The position numbers were made by a program, and so were the translations under genes. A stretch of 64,000 nt of DNA from Paenibacillus sp. S150. GTDB lineage: Bacteria > Bacillota > Bacilli > Paenibacillales > Paenibacillaceae. The stretch lies in the NCBI RefSeq assembly GCF_019352175.1, contig NZ_JACBYI010000009.1, positions 124,001-188,000 on the forward strand, read 5' to 3'. Of this stretch, positions 54,501 through 63,275 are shown piece after piece (the stretch's first letter is position 1; each line of letters opens with the position of its first letter). The notes below the pieces were generated by a model, which saw nothing but the letters and a program-made list of their open reading frames with translations, was not told the DNA's origin and did no database searches.

Positions 54501-54749
54501 ATCGGCTTCGATGGGCAGCATGTTGTGCTGGATACCGTGAAGCCGTCCGAGGATGGACAAGGCTGGATTCTGCGTCTCTATGAATCCGCCGGCGGGCGCG
54601 AAACCGTGAAGCTGGGCTGGAAGCAGCCTGTCAGCGAAATTTGCCTCTCCAACGCTCTGGAGCAGGAGCTTGCGCCTGTAGCCCATCACGAAGGCGAATT
54701 CGAGCTGGGCTTCGCTCCTTTTGAGATCAAAACCATTTACATTCGGTAA
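51540..54749 (+). CDS. GH38 alpha-mannosidase (long form)
   Basis: 1069 residues from ATG 51540 (AGGAGGG 5-6 nt upstream). An N-terminal beta-rich domain (1-225) precedes the GH38 catalytic domain: zinc ligands His240 and Asp242 in GQSHIDIAWLWPVRET, nucleophile Asp352 in EWLPDTFGYCASLPQI, and the zinc His region LNQFHDIIPGSAI. The long C-terminal beta-sandwich region is complete. Architecture is that of cytosolic Ams1/class II-type alpha-mannosidases, which trim alpha-1,2/1,3/1,6-mannose from free oligosaccharides. No signal peptide. An Ala/Thr-rich linker (AATQAAGAASASQAAP) splits the C-terminal part. Confidence 0.93.
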   Translation: MERIRRFIRELSERQWLEQHTLEGWDIQASVYTVPGQYDGVRPYTEGGDFSLFPSVQGTTYFFRRALDIPGEWAEQRAGLIFESGGEGLLRVNGESRQGLDRNHTFVTLEATPDGRPLELEIELFDPIPEPVDPLNQQAVIQPPIRSIRTWLVRVNVPVQSLMYTALIVRDSAILLPEEDMRRTRMLEALYRVMDEYLNLPEAALREGSPVTGLEEKLRADINAIGANAEGTIHMVGQSHIDIAWLWPVRETVRKTSRTFSTVNALMEEYPEYQFAQSQPQLFEYLKQNDPVLFARVKERIREGRWELVGGMWVEPDLNIPSGESLMRQMLYGQRFYLEEFGKTSDIEWLPDTFGYCASLPQIMRHGGVRYFMTTKLGWNDTNVFPYDLFHWVGIDGTAMLSYLNHGVNENTLPKDVHDHWQSFREKKTHNEQMLLYGHGDGGGGVTREMLEYIRRADLMVGQPASTFSNAAEFFAGIEERQPKLPEWRGDLYLELHRGTYTTHGRNKRNNRKAEILYREAELWQTLAAPSMKPELLGSIAEQLHQGWKLVLLNQFHDIIPGSAITEAYVTSEKEYREVFALGQAALQPGLEVLAAQVTTAGGGRPYVLFNSLGWVRDAVAVIPLADAGIEGTITTENTERTNTTWAAYDEAGHSLSLDIISGSAAADQLSACIHIPQIPGLGYKTIWLRSVPVEAAGDSGTAATQAAGAASASQAAPLAAHAVLGDSWDTPHYRLAFNERGEIISLFDKAAGREIVQPGGRANRFHFFHDRPTLWDAWDIDNRYEAQPAGEAELVEKYVLHSGKVRDVLRFRWKLGRSVITQDLILYFNDRRIDFNTHVDWNEAHKLLKVGFPVDVVADKATYEIPFGALERPTHRNTSWEQAQYEVCGHRFADVSEHGYGVSLLNDCKYGYDVQGSTIRLSLLRAPKWPDATADLGAHDFTYSLYPHTGDWRSAHTLRKAAELNHEVPAIAAAGKTGQLPSTGAFIGFDGQHVVLDTVKPSEDGQGWILRLYESAGGRETVKLGWKQPVSEICLSNALEQELAPVAHHEGEFELGFAPFEIKTIYIR

Positions 54750-54929
54750 ACCGGCCAACAACAACAGGCGCCGATGAGCGGGAAGAAGCCGGAACTGCTA
54801 AGCTAAGCAGACTGATTTTTCAATAGTGCTCCGTAGATAGTAAGTCGCTATAGATAGTAAGCCGCTATAGATTGCCATGCGCAGTTATTGGTTGCCCGTC
54901 AGCCGCGCATACATTGCCAATAAGTATCT

Positions 54930-55390
54930 ATATGAGTTAAACCGGAGAACCTGAACAAGCTGTTGGAACGTAAGGAGTTTTATTAGAAATGGAAGCGAAG
55001 TGGAAAAAGTAACACTAATGGGCTGGAATTCTGGGTTTAACGGGTTTTAGTGGGATTTTGTACACTTCATGGAGGCCCGTTCACCCCATACGGCTGATTT
55101 CAGCCGAATTAGTTGTACTTTTTCCCGCTAAGAATGATCCGGAATCCGAATGCGCTACCTTAGTGTTCTTTTTTCCCACTAAGGCTGGCTGCCCTTTTTA
55201 TTATTGTTGCAAGTTCATCTTATATAGTTGGAATTTAATTTCTCCACCTATTCAGCCCGAAATCCGCCTTGCATCGGCAATTAGCGGGATTTTGTCACCT
55301 ATACTGATTAGGTTTGCTTTTTCCCGCTATTCATTTTTACAGGGGCCGCCGGCGATAATTAGCGGGATTTTTTCCACTTTGCGCTGAGGT
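54930..55390 (+). repeat. Dispersed CACTAAT/AGTGGGA repeat, copy 3 (extended)
   Basis: Blocks match copy 2 in order: AACCGGAGAACCTGAACAAG, GGAACGTAAGGA, GGAAAAAGTAACACTAATGG, TTTTAGTGGGATTTTGTACA, TTCACCCCATACGGCTGATT, GAATTAGTTGTACTTTTTCC. It continues with further modules: TTAGTGTTCTTTTTTCCCAC, ATTAGCGGGATTTTGTCACC, GGTTTGCTTTTTCCCGCTA, ATTAGCGGGATTTTTTCCAC. The piece 54750-54930 also has a short direct repeat AGATAGTAAG. No gene lies between 54750 and 55507. Confidence 0.8.
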
Positions 55391-55507
55391 TCAGCTGGAA
55401 CCATAGCCTGGGCAGAAATTCATATATTGTTTGTCTGCCCGTATTCCCGTTTTTGCAAGGCTTACAGATGACAATTCTACTACATGAACATAAGGAGTGT
55501 ACCTTCC

Positions 55508-56827
55508 TTGGAACAATTCAGATTACCCAAAATCCCGATGCCCAAGCTGGCTTTGCCTCAAGCTGTACAGGAGGTTTTGGCGGAAGCCGAAGAGAAGCTG
55601 GCCCACCGTCCGAAGCTGCTGCAGCTGTTCAAGAACTGTTTTCCCAATACGCTGGAGACGACTACGAAGCTGCTGGATGACGGCACCACCTTTGTGATCA
55701 CCGGCGACATCCCGGCTTCCTGGCTGCGCGATTCGGTGGAGCAGGTCATTCATTACGTGCCCCTGGCCCAGAACGACCCGGATCTGCAGCGCGTCATCGG
55801 CGGTCTGATCAAACGGCATATTAAATACATTCACATCGATCCGTATGCCAACGCTTTTAACGAAACGGCCAATGACTGGCACTGGAACACCACGGACGTT
55901 ACCGAGATGTCCCCGTGGGTGTGGGAGCGCAAGTTTGAGATCGACTCGCTGTGCTTCGTTGTGCGTCTGGCGTATACCTACTGGAAGGAGACCGGGCTTA
56001 CCGATTTCTTCGATGCCGAATTCAAGTCTGCCCTGCGGACCATTATTGACCTGTTCAAAAGAGAACAGCGCCACTTCGAGCAATCGCCTTACCGCTTCAC
56101 CCGCAACAACGGCATTCCGGAGGACTCCCTGCGCAACAACGGACTCGGTATGCCGGTCAACTACACGGGTATGATCTGGTCCGGCTTCCGCTCCAGCGAT
56201 GACGCCTGTGATTTCCACTACAACATTCCCGGCAATATGTTTGCCGTTGTCGCCCTGCGCCAGATGCAGGAATTTGCGGAGTGGGTATTCCGTGACATGG
56301 ACCTGCTGGCTGAGCTGAAAGAACTGGAATTCGAAGTGGATTACGGCATCAGGCTGTACGGAATCTACCGTCACCCTGAATTCGGGCCTGTCTATGCCTA
56401 TGAGACAGACGGCTTCGGCAATTACTGCCTGATGGACGATGCCGGAACCCCCGGCCTGATCTCCATCCCGTATCTCGGATATACCACGGCGGATGATCCG
56501 GTCTATCAGAACACCAGACGTTTTGCCCTGAGCAAGGAGAATCCTTTTTATTATGAAGGAACAGCGGCCAAAGGCATCGGCAGTCCGCATACCCCGAAGG
56601 ATTATATCTGGCATATGGCCCTGTCCATGCAGGGAATTACCGCACAGTCCGCCCAGGAAAAGCTGGAGCTGGTTGCTCTGCTGGAGAGTACGGACGCGGA
56701 CACCGGCTTTATGCACGAAGGCTTCCATGCCGATGACCCGTCCGTATTCACCCGCAGCTGGTTCGCCTGGTCGAACAGCCTGTTCTCCCAGCTGGTGTAC
56801 CGGATGATGAAGGATGGACAGCTGTGA
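55508..56827 (+). CDS. GH125 exo-alpha-1,6-mannosidase
   Basis: 439 residues from TTG 55508; AAGGAG lies 10 nt upstream. ATG 55484 in the same frame is an alternative without a site. The (alpha/alpha)6-barrel family motifs are DGTTFVITGDIPASWLRDSV, FNETANDWHWNTTDVTEMSP, WERKFEIDSLCFVVRLAYTY, and TGMIWSGFRSSDDACDFHYN. GH125 enzymes are inverting metal-independent alpha-1,6-mannosidases, found in N-glycan degradation. Cytoplasmic. Overlaps the next gene (GTGA), so translation is coupled. Confidence 0.92.
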   Translation: MEQFRLPKIPMPKLALPQAVQEVLAEAEEKLAHRPKLLQLFKNCFPNTLETTTKLLDDGTTFVITGDIPASWLRDSVEQVIHYVPLAQNDPDLQRVIGGLIKRHIKYIHIDPYANAFNETANDWHWNTTDVTEMSPWVWERKFEIDSLCFVVRLAYTYWKETGLTDFFDAEFKSALRTIIDLFKREQRHFEQSPYRFTRNNGIPEDSLRNNGLGMPVNYTGMIWSGFRSSDDACDFHYNIPGNMFAVVALRQMQEFAEWVFRDMDLLAELKELEFEVDYGIRLYGIYRHPEFGPVYAYETDGFGNYCLMDDAGTPGLISIPYLGYTTADDPVYQNTRRFALSKENPFYYEGTAAKGIGSPHTPKDYIWHMALSMQGITAQSAQEKLELVALLESTDADTGFMHEGFHADDPSVFTRSWFAWSNSLFSQLVYRMMKDGQL

Positions 56828-59800
56828 TTGCGGGCGAAGTGATTCTGTTCGCTGATCCGCAGTTCCCGGGCTGCACTGACGCTGCCGGACTGGTCCGTGA
56901 CCAGGCGGAGCGGGATGGCGGATTACAGCATGCCGCCCGTAACGCCCAAGCCGCCAATCATGCGAGCACCGCCCGGCCTGTCTCTGGCGTTCAATCCGCC
57001 CATTCTGTCCGCACCGTCACTGCGGGCCAGCTCGCAGCTGCGCTGGATGCCGCCCGGCCCGGTGCCTGCTTCATCAATCTGCATGCCCCCTACTTCCCCA
57101 AGGAAGCCTGGGGCTCCATCCTCGCCTACCTCAGTCGCGGCGGCGGGCTGCTGAGCATCGGCGGCGCACCGTTCAAGCACCCGGTGCGTGAGGAGCAGGG
57201 CCGCTGGCTGGCGGAAGCCGAGCAGACCGCCTACCACCGCCAGCTGCACATCCACGAAGCGCTGCGCGTAGACGGCAGCCGGGTAGAGGTGCATGCCGCG
57301 CTTGCGGAGATCCCGCTCTTCGCAGGCCGCGAAGAGCTGCTGGTTCCTTCGGGCACCTGGAATCTGGTGCCCCATGTGACCAAGAGCAGCGATCTGCCGG
57401 AGCAAATGGGCGCAAGCGGCCCCATGGATACCCGGATCTATCCGCTGCTGAAGGGCATCTCGGCCGAAGGACGCGAGGTGTCGGCTCCCGCTGTGCTGTG
57501 GGAGCATGTCGGCGGTCCCTTCGCCGGAGGGCGCTGGATCTTCATCGGCCAGCGCCTTACACCCGCGGCCTGCGGCGATGCAGGCCGGGAACTGCTTGCG
57601 GCCTGCGCGGCCTTTGCCGCCAAAGGCGTCACCGAGCTGTGGCTGAAGCCCAATTACGCCTCCTATGAGCAGGGGGAGCGGCCTGTAATCAGCCTGCAAA
57701 GCCAGCGTCTGGGCTACACCCTGCCCGGACCTGGAGGCCAGACCTGGAGGCTGGGCTTCAGCCTGCAGAAGGACGGAGCGGCTTCCGCCTGTTACGAGCA
57801 CAGCTGTGACATTGCCGTCGGCAGCGGCATGAATTTTCTCCGCCTGCCGATTCCCGTAGAGCTTGAGCCGGGGCTGTATACCCTGGTCTGCCGCGCCGAA
57901 GCGGAAGACGGCGAGCAGCGTGTGCTGCGCCAGGGCTTCTGGGGCCTTGATGCCGCGCTGCTCTCGGAGGGCGGGCCTGTGACTGCCGGACGGGATTACT
58001 TTCAGAAGAACGGACGTCCGCTGCCGGTTGTAGGCATGACCTACATGACCTCGGATGTGGCGCGGAAATTCCTGTTCCTGCCGAATGCCGCTGTATGGGA
58101 CCGGGATATGGCCCAGATGAAGAAGGCGGGGATCAACTGGATCCGCACCGGCATCTGGACAGCCTACCGCAATATCATGCAGGTGGATGGACATGCGTCC
58201 GAAGAAGTAATGCGGGCAATTGATGCTTTTCTGCTGACGGCGGGGAAGCATGGGCTTCAAGTGACCTTTACCTTCTTCTCCTTCACACCGGAGACCTGGG
58301 AGGGCACCAATCCTTATCTGGACCCGCGCAGCGTAGAGGCGCAGAAGCGGTTTATCCGCTCCATTGTATCCCGGCATGTTCACACCACGCATGTGGACTG
58401 GGATCTGATCAACGAGCCGTCCATGTTTGATCCGCCGCGCATATTCTCGGACGGACCGAGCTCGGCGCGGGATGTATACGAGCAGCAGGCGTTCTCTGCG
58501 TGGCTGGAGCAGCGTCACGGCAGCATTGCGATCCTGCAGGAGCGCTGGAATATGACACCGCTGGAGCTGCCTGATTTCGCTTCGGCGCGGCCCCCGGAAC
58601 AAGCGGAGATCAACTTCAGCATCCAGGACATCCATTCCGGCAAACGCGGAACGCGCTGGCTGGATTACTGCCTGTTTTCGATGGAAATGCATAACGTCTG
58701 GGCACGTGAGCTGTACGGGGCAATCAAAGAGCTGAACCCCGCGCATCTCGTGACCGTAGGCCAAGACGAAGCGCTCGGTGCGCAAAGACCCTCGCCGTTC
58801 TTTTACGAACAGGCCGTAGACTACACGACCGTGCATACCTGGTGGCTGAATGACAATCTGCTGTGGAGCGGGATCTTTGCCAAAACAGAGAACAAGCCCA
58901 ACCTGATTCAGGAAACCGGAATTATGTATGTCGAGACCCCGGACGGACGCGCCAAAAGAACGGAAGAAGAGCTGCGCTCCATCCTGGAACGCAAGTATGC
59001 CTATGCGTTTGCGGCAGGAGGAGCAGGTGCGGTCCAATGGATCTGGAACACCAACTTTTATATGGATAATGCCAATGAATCGCAGATCGGTGCGCTGCGT
59101 GCGGATGGGACAGAGAAGCCCGAGGCGGATGTCTCTTACGATTTTGGGCGTTTCATTGCCGGAGCCGGGGATTTGTTTGCGGGGCGGAAGCCTGAGGATA
59201 TCGCCGTTGTTTTCCCGTATTCCAATGACTTCTCCAACCGCAAGCTCGCTTATGATGCCACAACCCGGCTGACCCGCGTTCTGTCTTACCAGCTGCGTCT
59301 GCCGTTCCGGGCTGTCTCGGAATACGGCCTGGAGGCGCTGGAGGCCCAGCCGCCGAAGCTGATTCTGCTGCCCAGTGCGCACAATCTGGATGACAGCGCG
59401 GTGGAGCAGCTTATTGCATTCGTGGAACGTACCGGAGCGGTGCTGGCAGTGACCGGAGCGCTGGGACTTAATTCGTACTGGCAGCCTTCGGAGCGTCTCA
59501 CGGGACTGCTTGGCGCACGTGTGCTAAGCAACGTGCGGCGCGAGGAGCGGATGAAGCTGGGCGGCAGAACCTTTGCCGTTTCCTACGGACAGCGCCGGAT
59601 TGCGGAGCTGGTCAAGGAAGTTCAGCTGGAAGGCGCTTCTGGCTCTAACAGCCCTGTGCAGGCTGGAGATGCCGTAACCGATCTTCCGCTCGGCAATGGG
59701 CGCCTCATCTGGTGTCCGCTTCCGCTGGAGCTGAATGAACGCGACGAGCCGATTGTGGAGCTGTACCGCTATGCGGTGGAGCGTTCCGGGATTTCTGCAG

Positions 59801-60051
59801 GGCTGGAGTGGATCAGCGGCGGGGAACTGCCGGGGGTCTACGGGCGCAAGCTGGATTTTGCCGAAGGAGCACTTTATATATTCGTATCCGAATATGCCTG
59901 GGACGCTGACATTGAAGTTAGAGATCCTGAGACTGGACTAAGCTACAGCTTCCGGCTTGAGAAGGAACGTTCTGTGCTGTTTGCGGCAGACAAGCAAGGA
60001 CAGCTGACAAACGTATATAGACCGGAAGAGTCCGCAATTACAATACATTAA
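56824..60051 (+). CDS. Large clan GH-A glycosidase of unassigned family
   Basis: 1075 residues from GTG 56824, overlapping the stop of the GH125 gene. Residues 1-270 resemble a GATase/ThuA-like beta-sheet domain (CFINLHAPYFPKEAWGSILA, LSRGGGLLSIGGAPFKHPVR). A beta-sandwich (about 280-395) precedes a TIM barrel (about 400-770) with the clan GH-A pair: acid/base Glu531 in DLINEPSMF and nucleophile Glu697 in LIQETGIMY. A second GATase-like domain (about 790-910: PPKLILLPSAHNLDDSAVEQ) and a C-terminal beta domain follow, a layout like GH42 enzymes. Given neighbours GH38 and GH125, beta-mannosidase on the Man-beta-1,4-GlcNAc core is attractive, but that is inference; beta-galactosidase is the alternative. 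Confidence 0.75.
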   Translation: MIAGEVILFADPQFPGCTDAAGLVRDQAERDGGLQHAARNAQAANHASTARPVSGVQSAHSVRTVTAGQLAAALDAARPGACFINLHAPYFPKEAWGSILAYLSRGGGLLSIGGAPFKHPVREEQGRWLAEAEQTAYHRQLHIHEALRVDGSRVEVHAALAEIPLFAGREELLVPSGTWNLVPHVTKSSDLPEQMGASGPMDTRIYPLLKGISAEGREVSAPAVLWEHVGGPFAGGRWIFIGQRLTPAACGDAGRELLAACAAFAAKGVTELWLKPNYASYEQGERPVISLQSQRLGYTLPGPGGQTWRLGFSLQKDGAASACYEHSCDIAVGSGMNFLRLPIPVELEPGLYTLVCRAEAEDGEQRVLRQGFWGLDAALLSEGGPVTAGRDYFQKNGRPLPVVGMTYMTSDVARKFLFLPNAAVWDRDMAQMKKAGINWIRTGIWTAYRNIMQVDGHASEEVMRAIDAFLLTAGKHGLQVTFTFFSFTPETWEGTNPYLDPRSVEAQKRFIRSIVSRHVHTTHVDWDLINEPSMFDPPRIFSDGPSSARDVYEQQAFSAWLEQRHGSIAILQERWNMTPLELPDFASARPPEQAEINFSIQDIHSGKRGTRWLDYCLFSMEMHNVWARELYGAIKELNPAHLVTVGQDEALGAQRPSPFFYEQAVDYTTVHTWWLNDNLLWSGIFAKTENKPNLIQETGIMYVETPDGRAKRTEEELRSILERKYAYAFAAGGAGAVQWIWNTNFYMDNANESQIGALRADGTEKPEADVSYDFGRFIAGAGDLFAGRKPEDIAVVFPYSNDFSNRKLAYDATTRLTRVLSYQLRLPFRAVSEYGLEALEAQPPKLILLPSAHNLDDSAVEQLIAFVERTGAVLAVTGALGLNSYWQPSERLTGLLGARVLSNVRREERMKLGGRTFAVSYGQRRIAELVKEVQLEGASGSNSPVQAGDAVTDLPLGNGRLIWCPLPLELNERDEPIVELYRYAVERSGISAGLEWISGGELPGVYGRKLDFAEGALYIFVSEYAWDADIEVRDPETGLSYSFRLEKERSVLFAADKQGQLTNVYRPEESAITIH

Positions 60052-60079
60052 GCAAGAATTAAGGGGAGAGATGGGGTTC

Positions 60080-62827
60080 ATGACTAACCAAAAGACCGCG
60101 CATATCGTTTCCCACACCCACTGGGACCGCGAATGGTACTTGCCCTACGAGAAGCATCATGTCCGTCTGGTGCAGCTGGTGGATGCGCTACTCGATAAAT
60201 TGGACAGCAGCACGGCCTTCCGCAGTTTTTATCTGGATGGACAGACGATTATTCTGGAGGATTATCTGCAGGTCCGGCCGGAGAACAAAGAACGGCTGGA
60301 GCGGCATATCCGTGATGGCCGGATTCTGATTGGGCCCTGGTACATTCTCCAGGATGCTTTCCTGACGAGCGGCGAGGCCAATGTGCGCAATATGCAGATT
60401 GGCCATCAGGATGCCCTGAAATACGGGGAGCCCTCCAAAATCGGCTATTTCCCCGATACCTTCGGTCTTGTCGGCCAGACGCCGCAGCTCATGCTCCAGT
60501 CCGGCATCAAGAATGCCTTCTTCGGCAGAGGTGTTAAACCGACAGGCTTCAACAATACCGTATCGGACGGCGGCTACGAGTCTTCCTTCTCCGAGCTGAT
60601 CTGGGAAGGGCCGGACGGCTCGCGAATCCTCGGCATTCTCTTTGCCAACTGGTATTCCAACGGGAATGAAGTTCCGGTGGACGAAGCCGCTGCGCGTGAA
60701 TTCTGGGACCGTAAATTGGCGGATGCCGAGAAATACGCCTCCACAGGGGAGCTGCTGTTCATGAATGGCTGTGACCATCAGCCGCTGCAGCTGGATTTGC
60801 CGGAGGCGATTGCCACGGCGCAGGCCTTGTACCCGGAAGTGGAGTTCATTCACTCCAACTTCCCGGATTATCTGGACGCGCTGAATGCCGAGCTGGAGCA
60901 AGGTGAACGTGAGCTGTCCTCCGTTACAGGCGAGCTGCGCAGCCAGCGGACCGACGGCTGGGGCACGCTGGTCAATACCGCGTCGGCACGGGTGTATTTG
61001 AAGCAGATGAACCAGAAGGGCCAGACCCTGCTGGAAAAAGTAGCCGAGCCTCTGGCTTCCATCGCGGGACTCGCCGGCAAAGACTATCCGCATCATCTGT
61101 TCACTTACGCCTGGAAGACGCTGATGCAGAACCATCCGCATGACAGCATCTGCGGCTGCAGCGTAGACGAGGTGCACCGCGAGATGGTGACCCGTTTTGA
61201 TAAAAGCCGGCATGTGGCGGAGAGCATCATCGAAGACAGCGCCAGGTTTATCGCTGAGTCTGTGGATACTTCCATTTTTGGCGGGTCCGCCGAAGATGCA
61301 CAAGCTGTTCCTTTTGTGGCAATGAACACTACAGGCTGGAGCCGTACGGGCACTGTCAGTATCGAACTGGATGCCGCCCGCTTATATCTGCGTGAAGGCT
61401 ACGGCCTGGAGGAAACCGCCCGCAGAATGCGGGAATTCGATATTTCCGGCCGGGTATTGCTGGACGACAGCGGCAAGGCGCTGGCCTTCACCATGGAGGA
61501 TCTGGGCCTGGAATTTGGCTATGATCTGCCGGACGACAAGTTCCGCCAGCCGTTCATGTGCCGCAGAGTCAAGCTCACCTTCGAGGCGGAAGATGTTCCT
61601 GCGCTTGGACTGCGGGCCTACGCCTGGGCGGCACAGCAGGGAGCAGCTCCGGCGGAGTCCTCTCTTTTCAACGGAGAGCACGTGCTGGAGAACCCGGCTA
61701 TCCGCGTTGAAATCGGCGGAGACGGTTCTTTCAGCCTGCAGCACAAGGTGACAGGAGCTGTATACCGTGATCTGGGCATCTATGAGAATACCGGAGACAT
61801 AGGGAACGAGTATATGTACAGACAGCCGGATGGCGGGATTCCTTTGACCACCAAAGGCCTGAAGGCTGCAATTACTGTGCTTGAGGATACTCCATACCGG
61901 GCTTCCGTCGAGATTAAGCATGCTTGGGAGATTCCTGCTTCCGCAGATGCCGCTTTGAAAAAAGAGCAGCTTGCGCTGGTATACTACCCGGAACGCAAGG
62001 CGCAGCGCAGCAGTGACACCGTGACTCTGGAGCTTCGCACGGTCCTCTCGCTGGAACGCGGAGGTAAGGGAGTGCACATTGAATCTGCGATTAACAATGC
62101 CGCTAAGGACCACCGTGTCCGGATGCTGTTCCCGACAGATATTCAGACCTCTGTGCATTATGCCGATTCCATGTTTGAAATTGCCAAGCGGGATAACGAA
62201 CCCGCAGCGGAATGGCAGAATCCGAGCAATACCCAGCATCAGCAGGCGTTTGTGGATGTCAGCGGCACAGAGGCCGGTATGACTGTCGCCAATCTCGGAC
62301 TGAACGAATATGAAGTGCTGCGGGACGGACGCAACACCATTGCCGTCACGCTGCTTCGCAGCGTAGGGGAGCTGGGCGATTGGGGCTGGTTCCCGACACC
62401 GGAAGCGCAATGTCTTGGTGAGCATACCGCTCAGCTAATGCTCATTCCGCATGCCGGAGACGGCGTCGCTTCAGGCGCATATGCCGGGGCTTACCAATTC
62501 CAGGCACCTTGGACCGTCTTCCAGACAGGCGTCCATACCGGTACGCTTGCTTCAGGATATACGCCTTTGGCTTGGAAGGGCGCTGAAGCCGCATTCTCTT
62601 CCATGAAAATGAACGAAATCACCGGCGACCTCCTGCTGCGCTGGTATAACATGAGCGGTTCTCAGACGCAGCTTGATGTACAGCCGGGGCTTCCTCATGA
62701 ATATTTGTACAAAACAGGCATTCTGGAAGAGCGTACCTCTCCGCTGCCGGATTCGCGAGATGCCCGGCAGCTGTTGGAGCTTGGACCTTGCGAGATTGTC
62801 ACGGTAGGCATTCATCTGCAGCCTTAA
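60080..62827 (+). CDS. GH38 alpha-mannosidase (MngB-like short form)
   Basis: 915 residues from ATG 60080; ATG 60071 is in frame but only 2 nt from AAGGGGAG. The catalytic domain starts at the N-terminus: zinc ligands His14 and Asp16 in IVSHTHWDREWYLPYE, nucleophile Asp126 in IGYFPDTFGLVGQTPQ, and HPHDSICGCSVDEVHREM. The lack of an N-terminal domain and these motifs place it in the branch with E. coli MngB (2-O-mannosylglycerate hydrolase), distinct from the GH38 at 51540. Substrate may be short alpha-mannosides. Last gene of GH125-GH-A-GH38; 28 bp after its neighbour and followed by a terminator. Confidence 0.92.
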   Translation: MTNQKTAHIVSHTHWDREWYLPYEKHHVRLVQLVDALLDKLDSSTAFRSFYLDGQTIILEDYLQVRPENKERLERHIRDGRILIGPWYILQDAFLTSGEANVRNMQIGHQDALKYGEPSKIGYFPDTFGLVGQTPQLMLQSGIKNAFFGRGVKPTGFNNTVSDGGYESSFSELIWEGPDGSRILGILFANWYSNGNEVPVDEAAAREFWDRKLADAEKYASTGELLFMNGCDHQPLQLDLPEAIATAQALYPEVEFIHSNFPDYLDALNAELEQGERELSSVTGELRSQRTDGWGTLVNTASARVYLKQMNQKGQTLLEKVAEPLASIAGLAGKDYPHHLFTYAWKTLMQNHPHDSICGCSVDEVHREMVTRFDKSRHVAESIIEDSARFIAESVDTSIFGGSAEDAQAVPFVAMNTTGWSRTGTVSIELDAARLYLREGYGLEETARRMREFDISGRVLLDDSGKALAFTMEDLGLEFGYDLPDDKFRQPFMCRRVKLTFEAEDVPALGLRAYAWAAQQGAAPAESSLFNGEHVLENPAIRVEIGGDGSFSLQHKVTGAVYRDLGIYENTGDIGNEYMYRQPDGGIPLTTKGLKAAITVLEDTPYRASVEIKHAWEIPASADAALKKEQLALVYYPERKAQRSSDTVTLELRTVLSLERGGKGVHIESAINNAAKDHRVRMLFPTDIQTSVHYADSMFEIAKRDNEPAAEWQNPSNTQHQQAFVDVSGTEAGMTVANLGLNEYEVLRDGRNTIAVTLLRSVGELGDWGWFPTPEAQCLGEHTAQLMLIPHAGDGVASGAYAGAYQFQAPWTVFQTGVHTGTLASGYTPLAWKGAEAAFSSMKMNEITGDLLLRWYNMSGSQTQLDVQPGLPHEYLYKTGILEERTSPLPDSRDARQLLELGPCEIVTVGIHLQP

Positions 62828-62845
62828 ATCTATAGATCTAACCTT

Positions 62846-62890
62846 AAACAGGACAGTTCCTCATTTATTGAGGATACTGCCCTGTTTTTT
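62846..62890 (+). terminator. Intrinsic terminator of the glycan-degradation genes
   Basis: AAACAGG-A-CAGT (62846-62857) pairs with ACTG-C-CCTGTTT (62875-62887), with inner CCTCA/TGAGG, and then a T tract. Confidence 0.85.
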
Positions 62891-63049
62891 AAAAGATAAT
62901 TTATCCCCGAATTTCGAAAGTAAGTATCCACAAATCATCTAAAAAGCTCTACACAAAGGGATTTCTTGCTAAAAACAGCTTGCACCCAATGGGTGAAGGA
63001 AAAAGAGGGTTATCCCTTGTCCGATCTGGATTTGTTCAATTCACTTTCG

Positions 63050-63165
63050 AAATTCAGGTTTATATGTTTCACGCTATAAATTAGCCTTATCTTTCTCGCT
63101 GAAACGGATACCGTCCTTATAAGGACGGCGAAGCCGTTTCCACTTGAAAGATAAGAATTTACATA
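63050..63165. repeat. Dispersed structured repeat, copy C (short form)
   Basis: Blocks TTTCACGCTATAAATTAGCC, TTATCTTTCTCGCTGAAACG, central palindrome CCGTCCTTATAAGGACGG (63111-63128), closing arm GCCGTTTC, then CTTGAAAGATAAGAATTTAC. The outer arm GAAACGG/CCGTTTC encloses an ATA/CGAAG bulge. The spacer 62891-63049 before it holds nothing recognisable. Confidence 0.85.
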
Positions 63166-63275
63166 TTTTTGGGGAAGCGAAGCTTATCCGTTATTTCACG
63201 GCTGCGCTGTAAGATCGGGACTTCGGCCAAGCAAACTGCGCGATTGCGTTGGCCGCAGCGGGCAGGCAGAGGGAA

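Noticed and set aside
56923..59382. 819-codon ORF antisense to the clan GH-A gene, and similar long antisense ORFs at 16191-17531, 42096-43361, 51471-53051 and 55523-56728
   Set aside because: They are mirror frames of high-GC genes with clear protein motifs on the other strand, and their translations have no recognisable domains.
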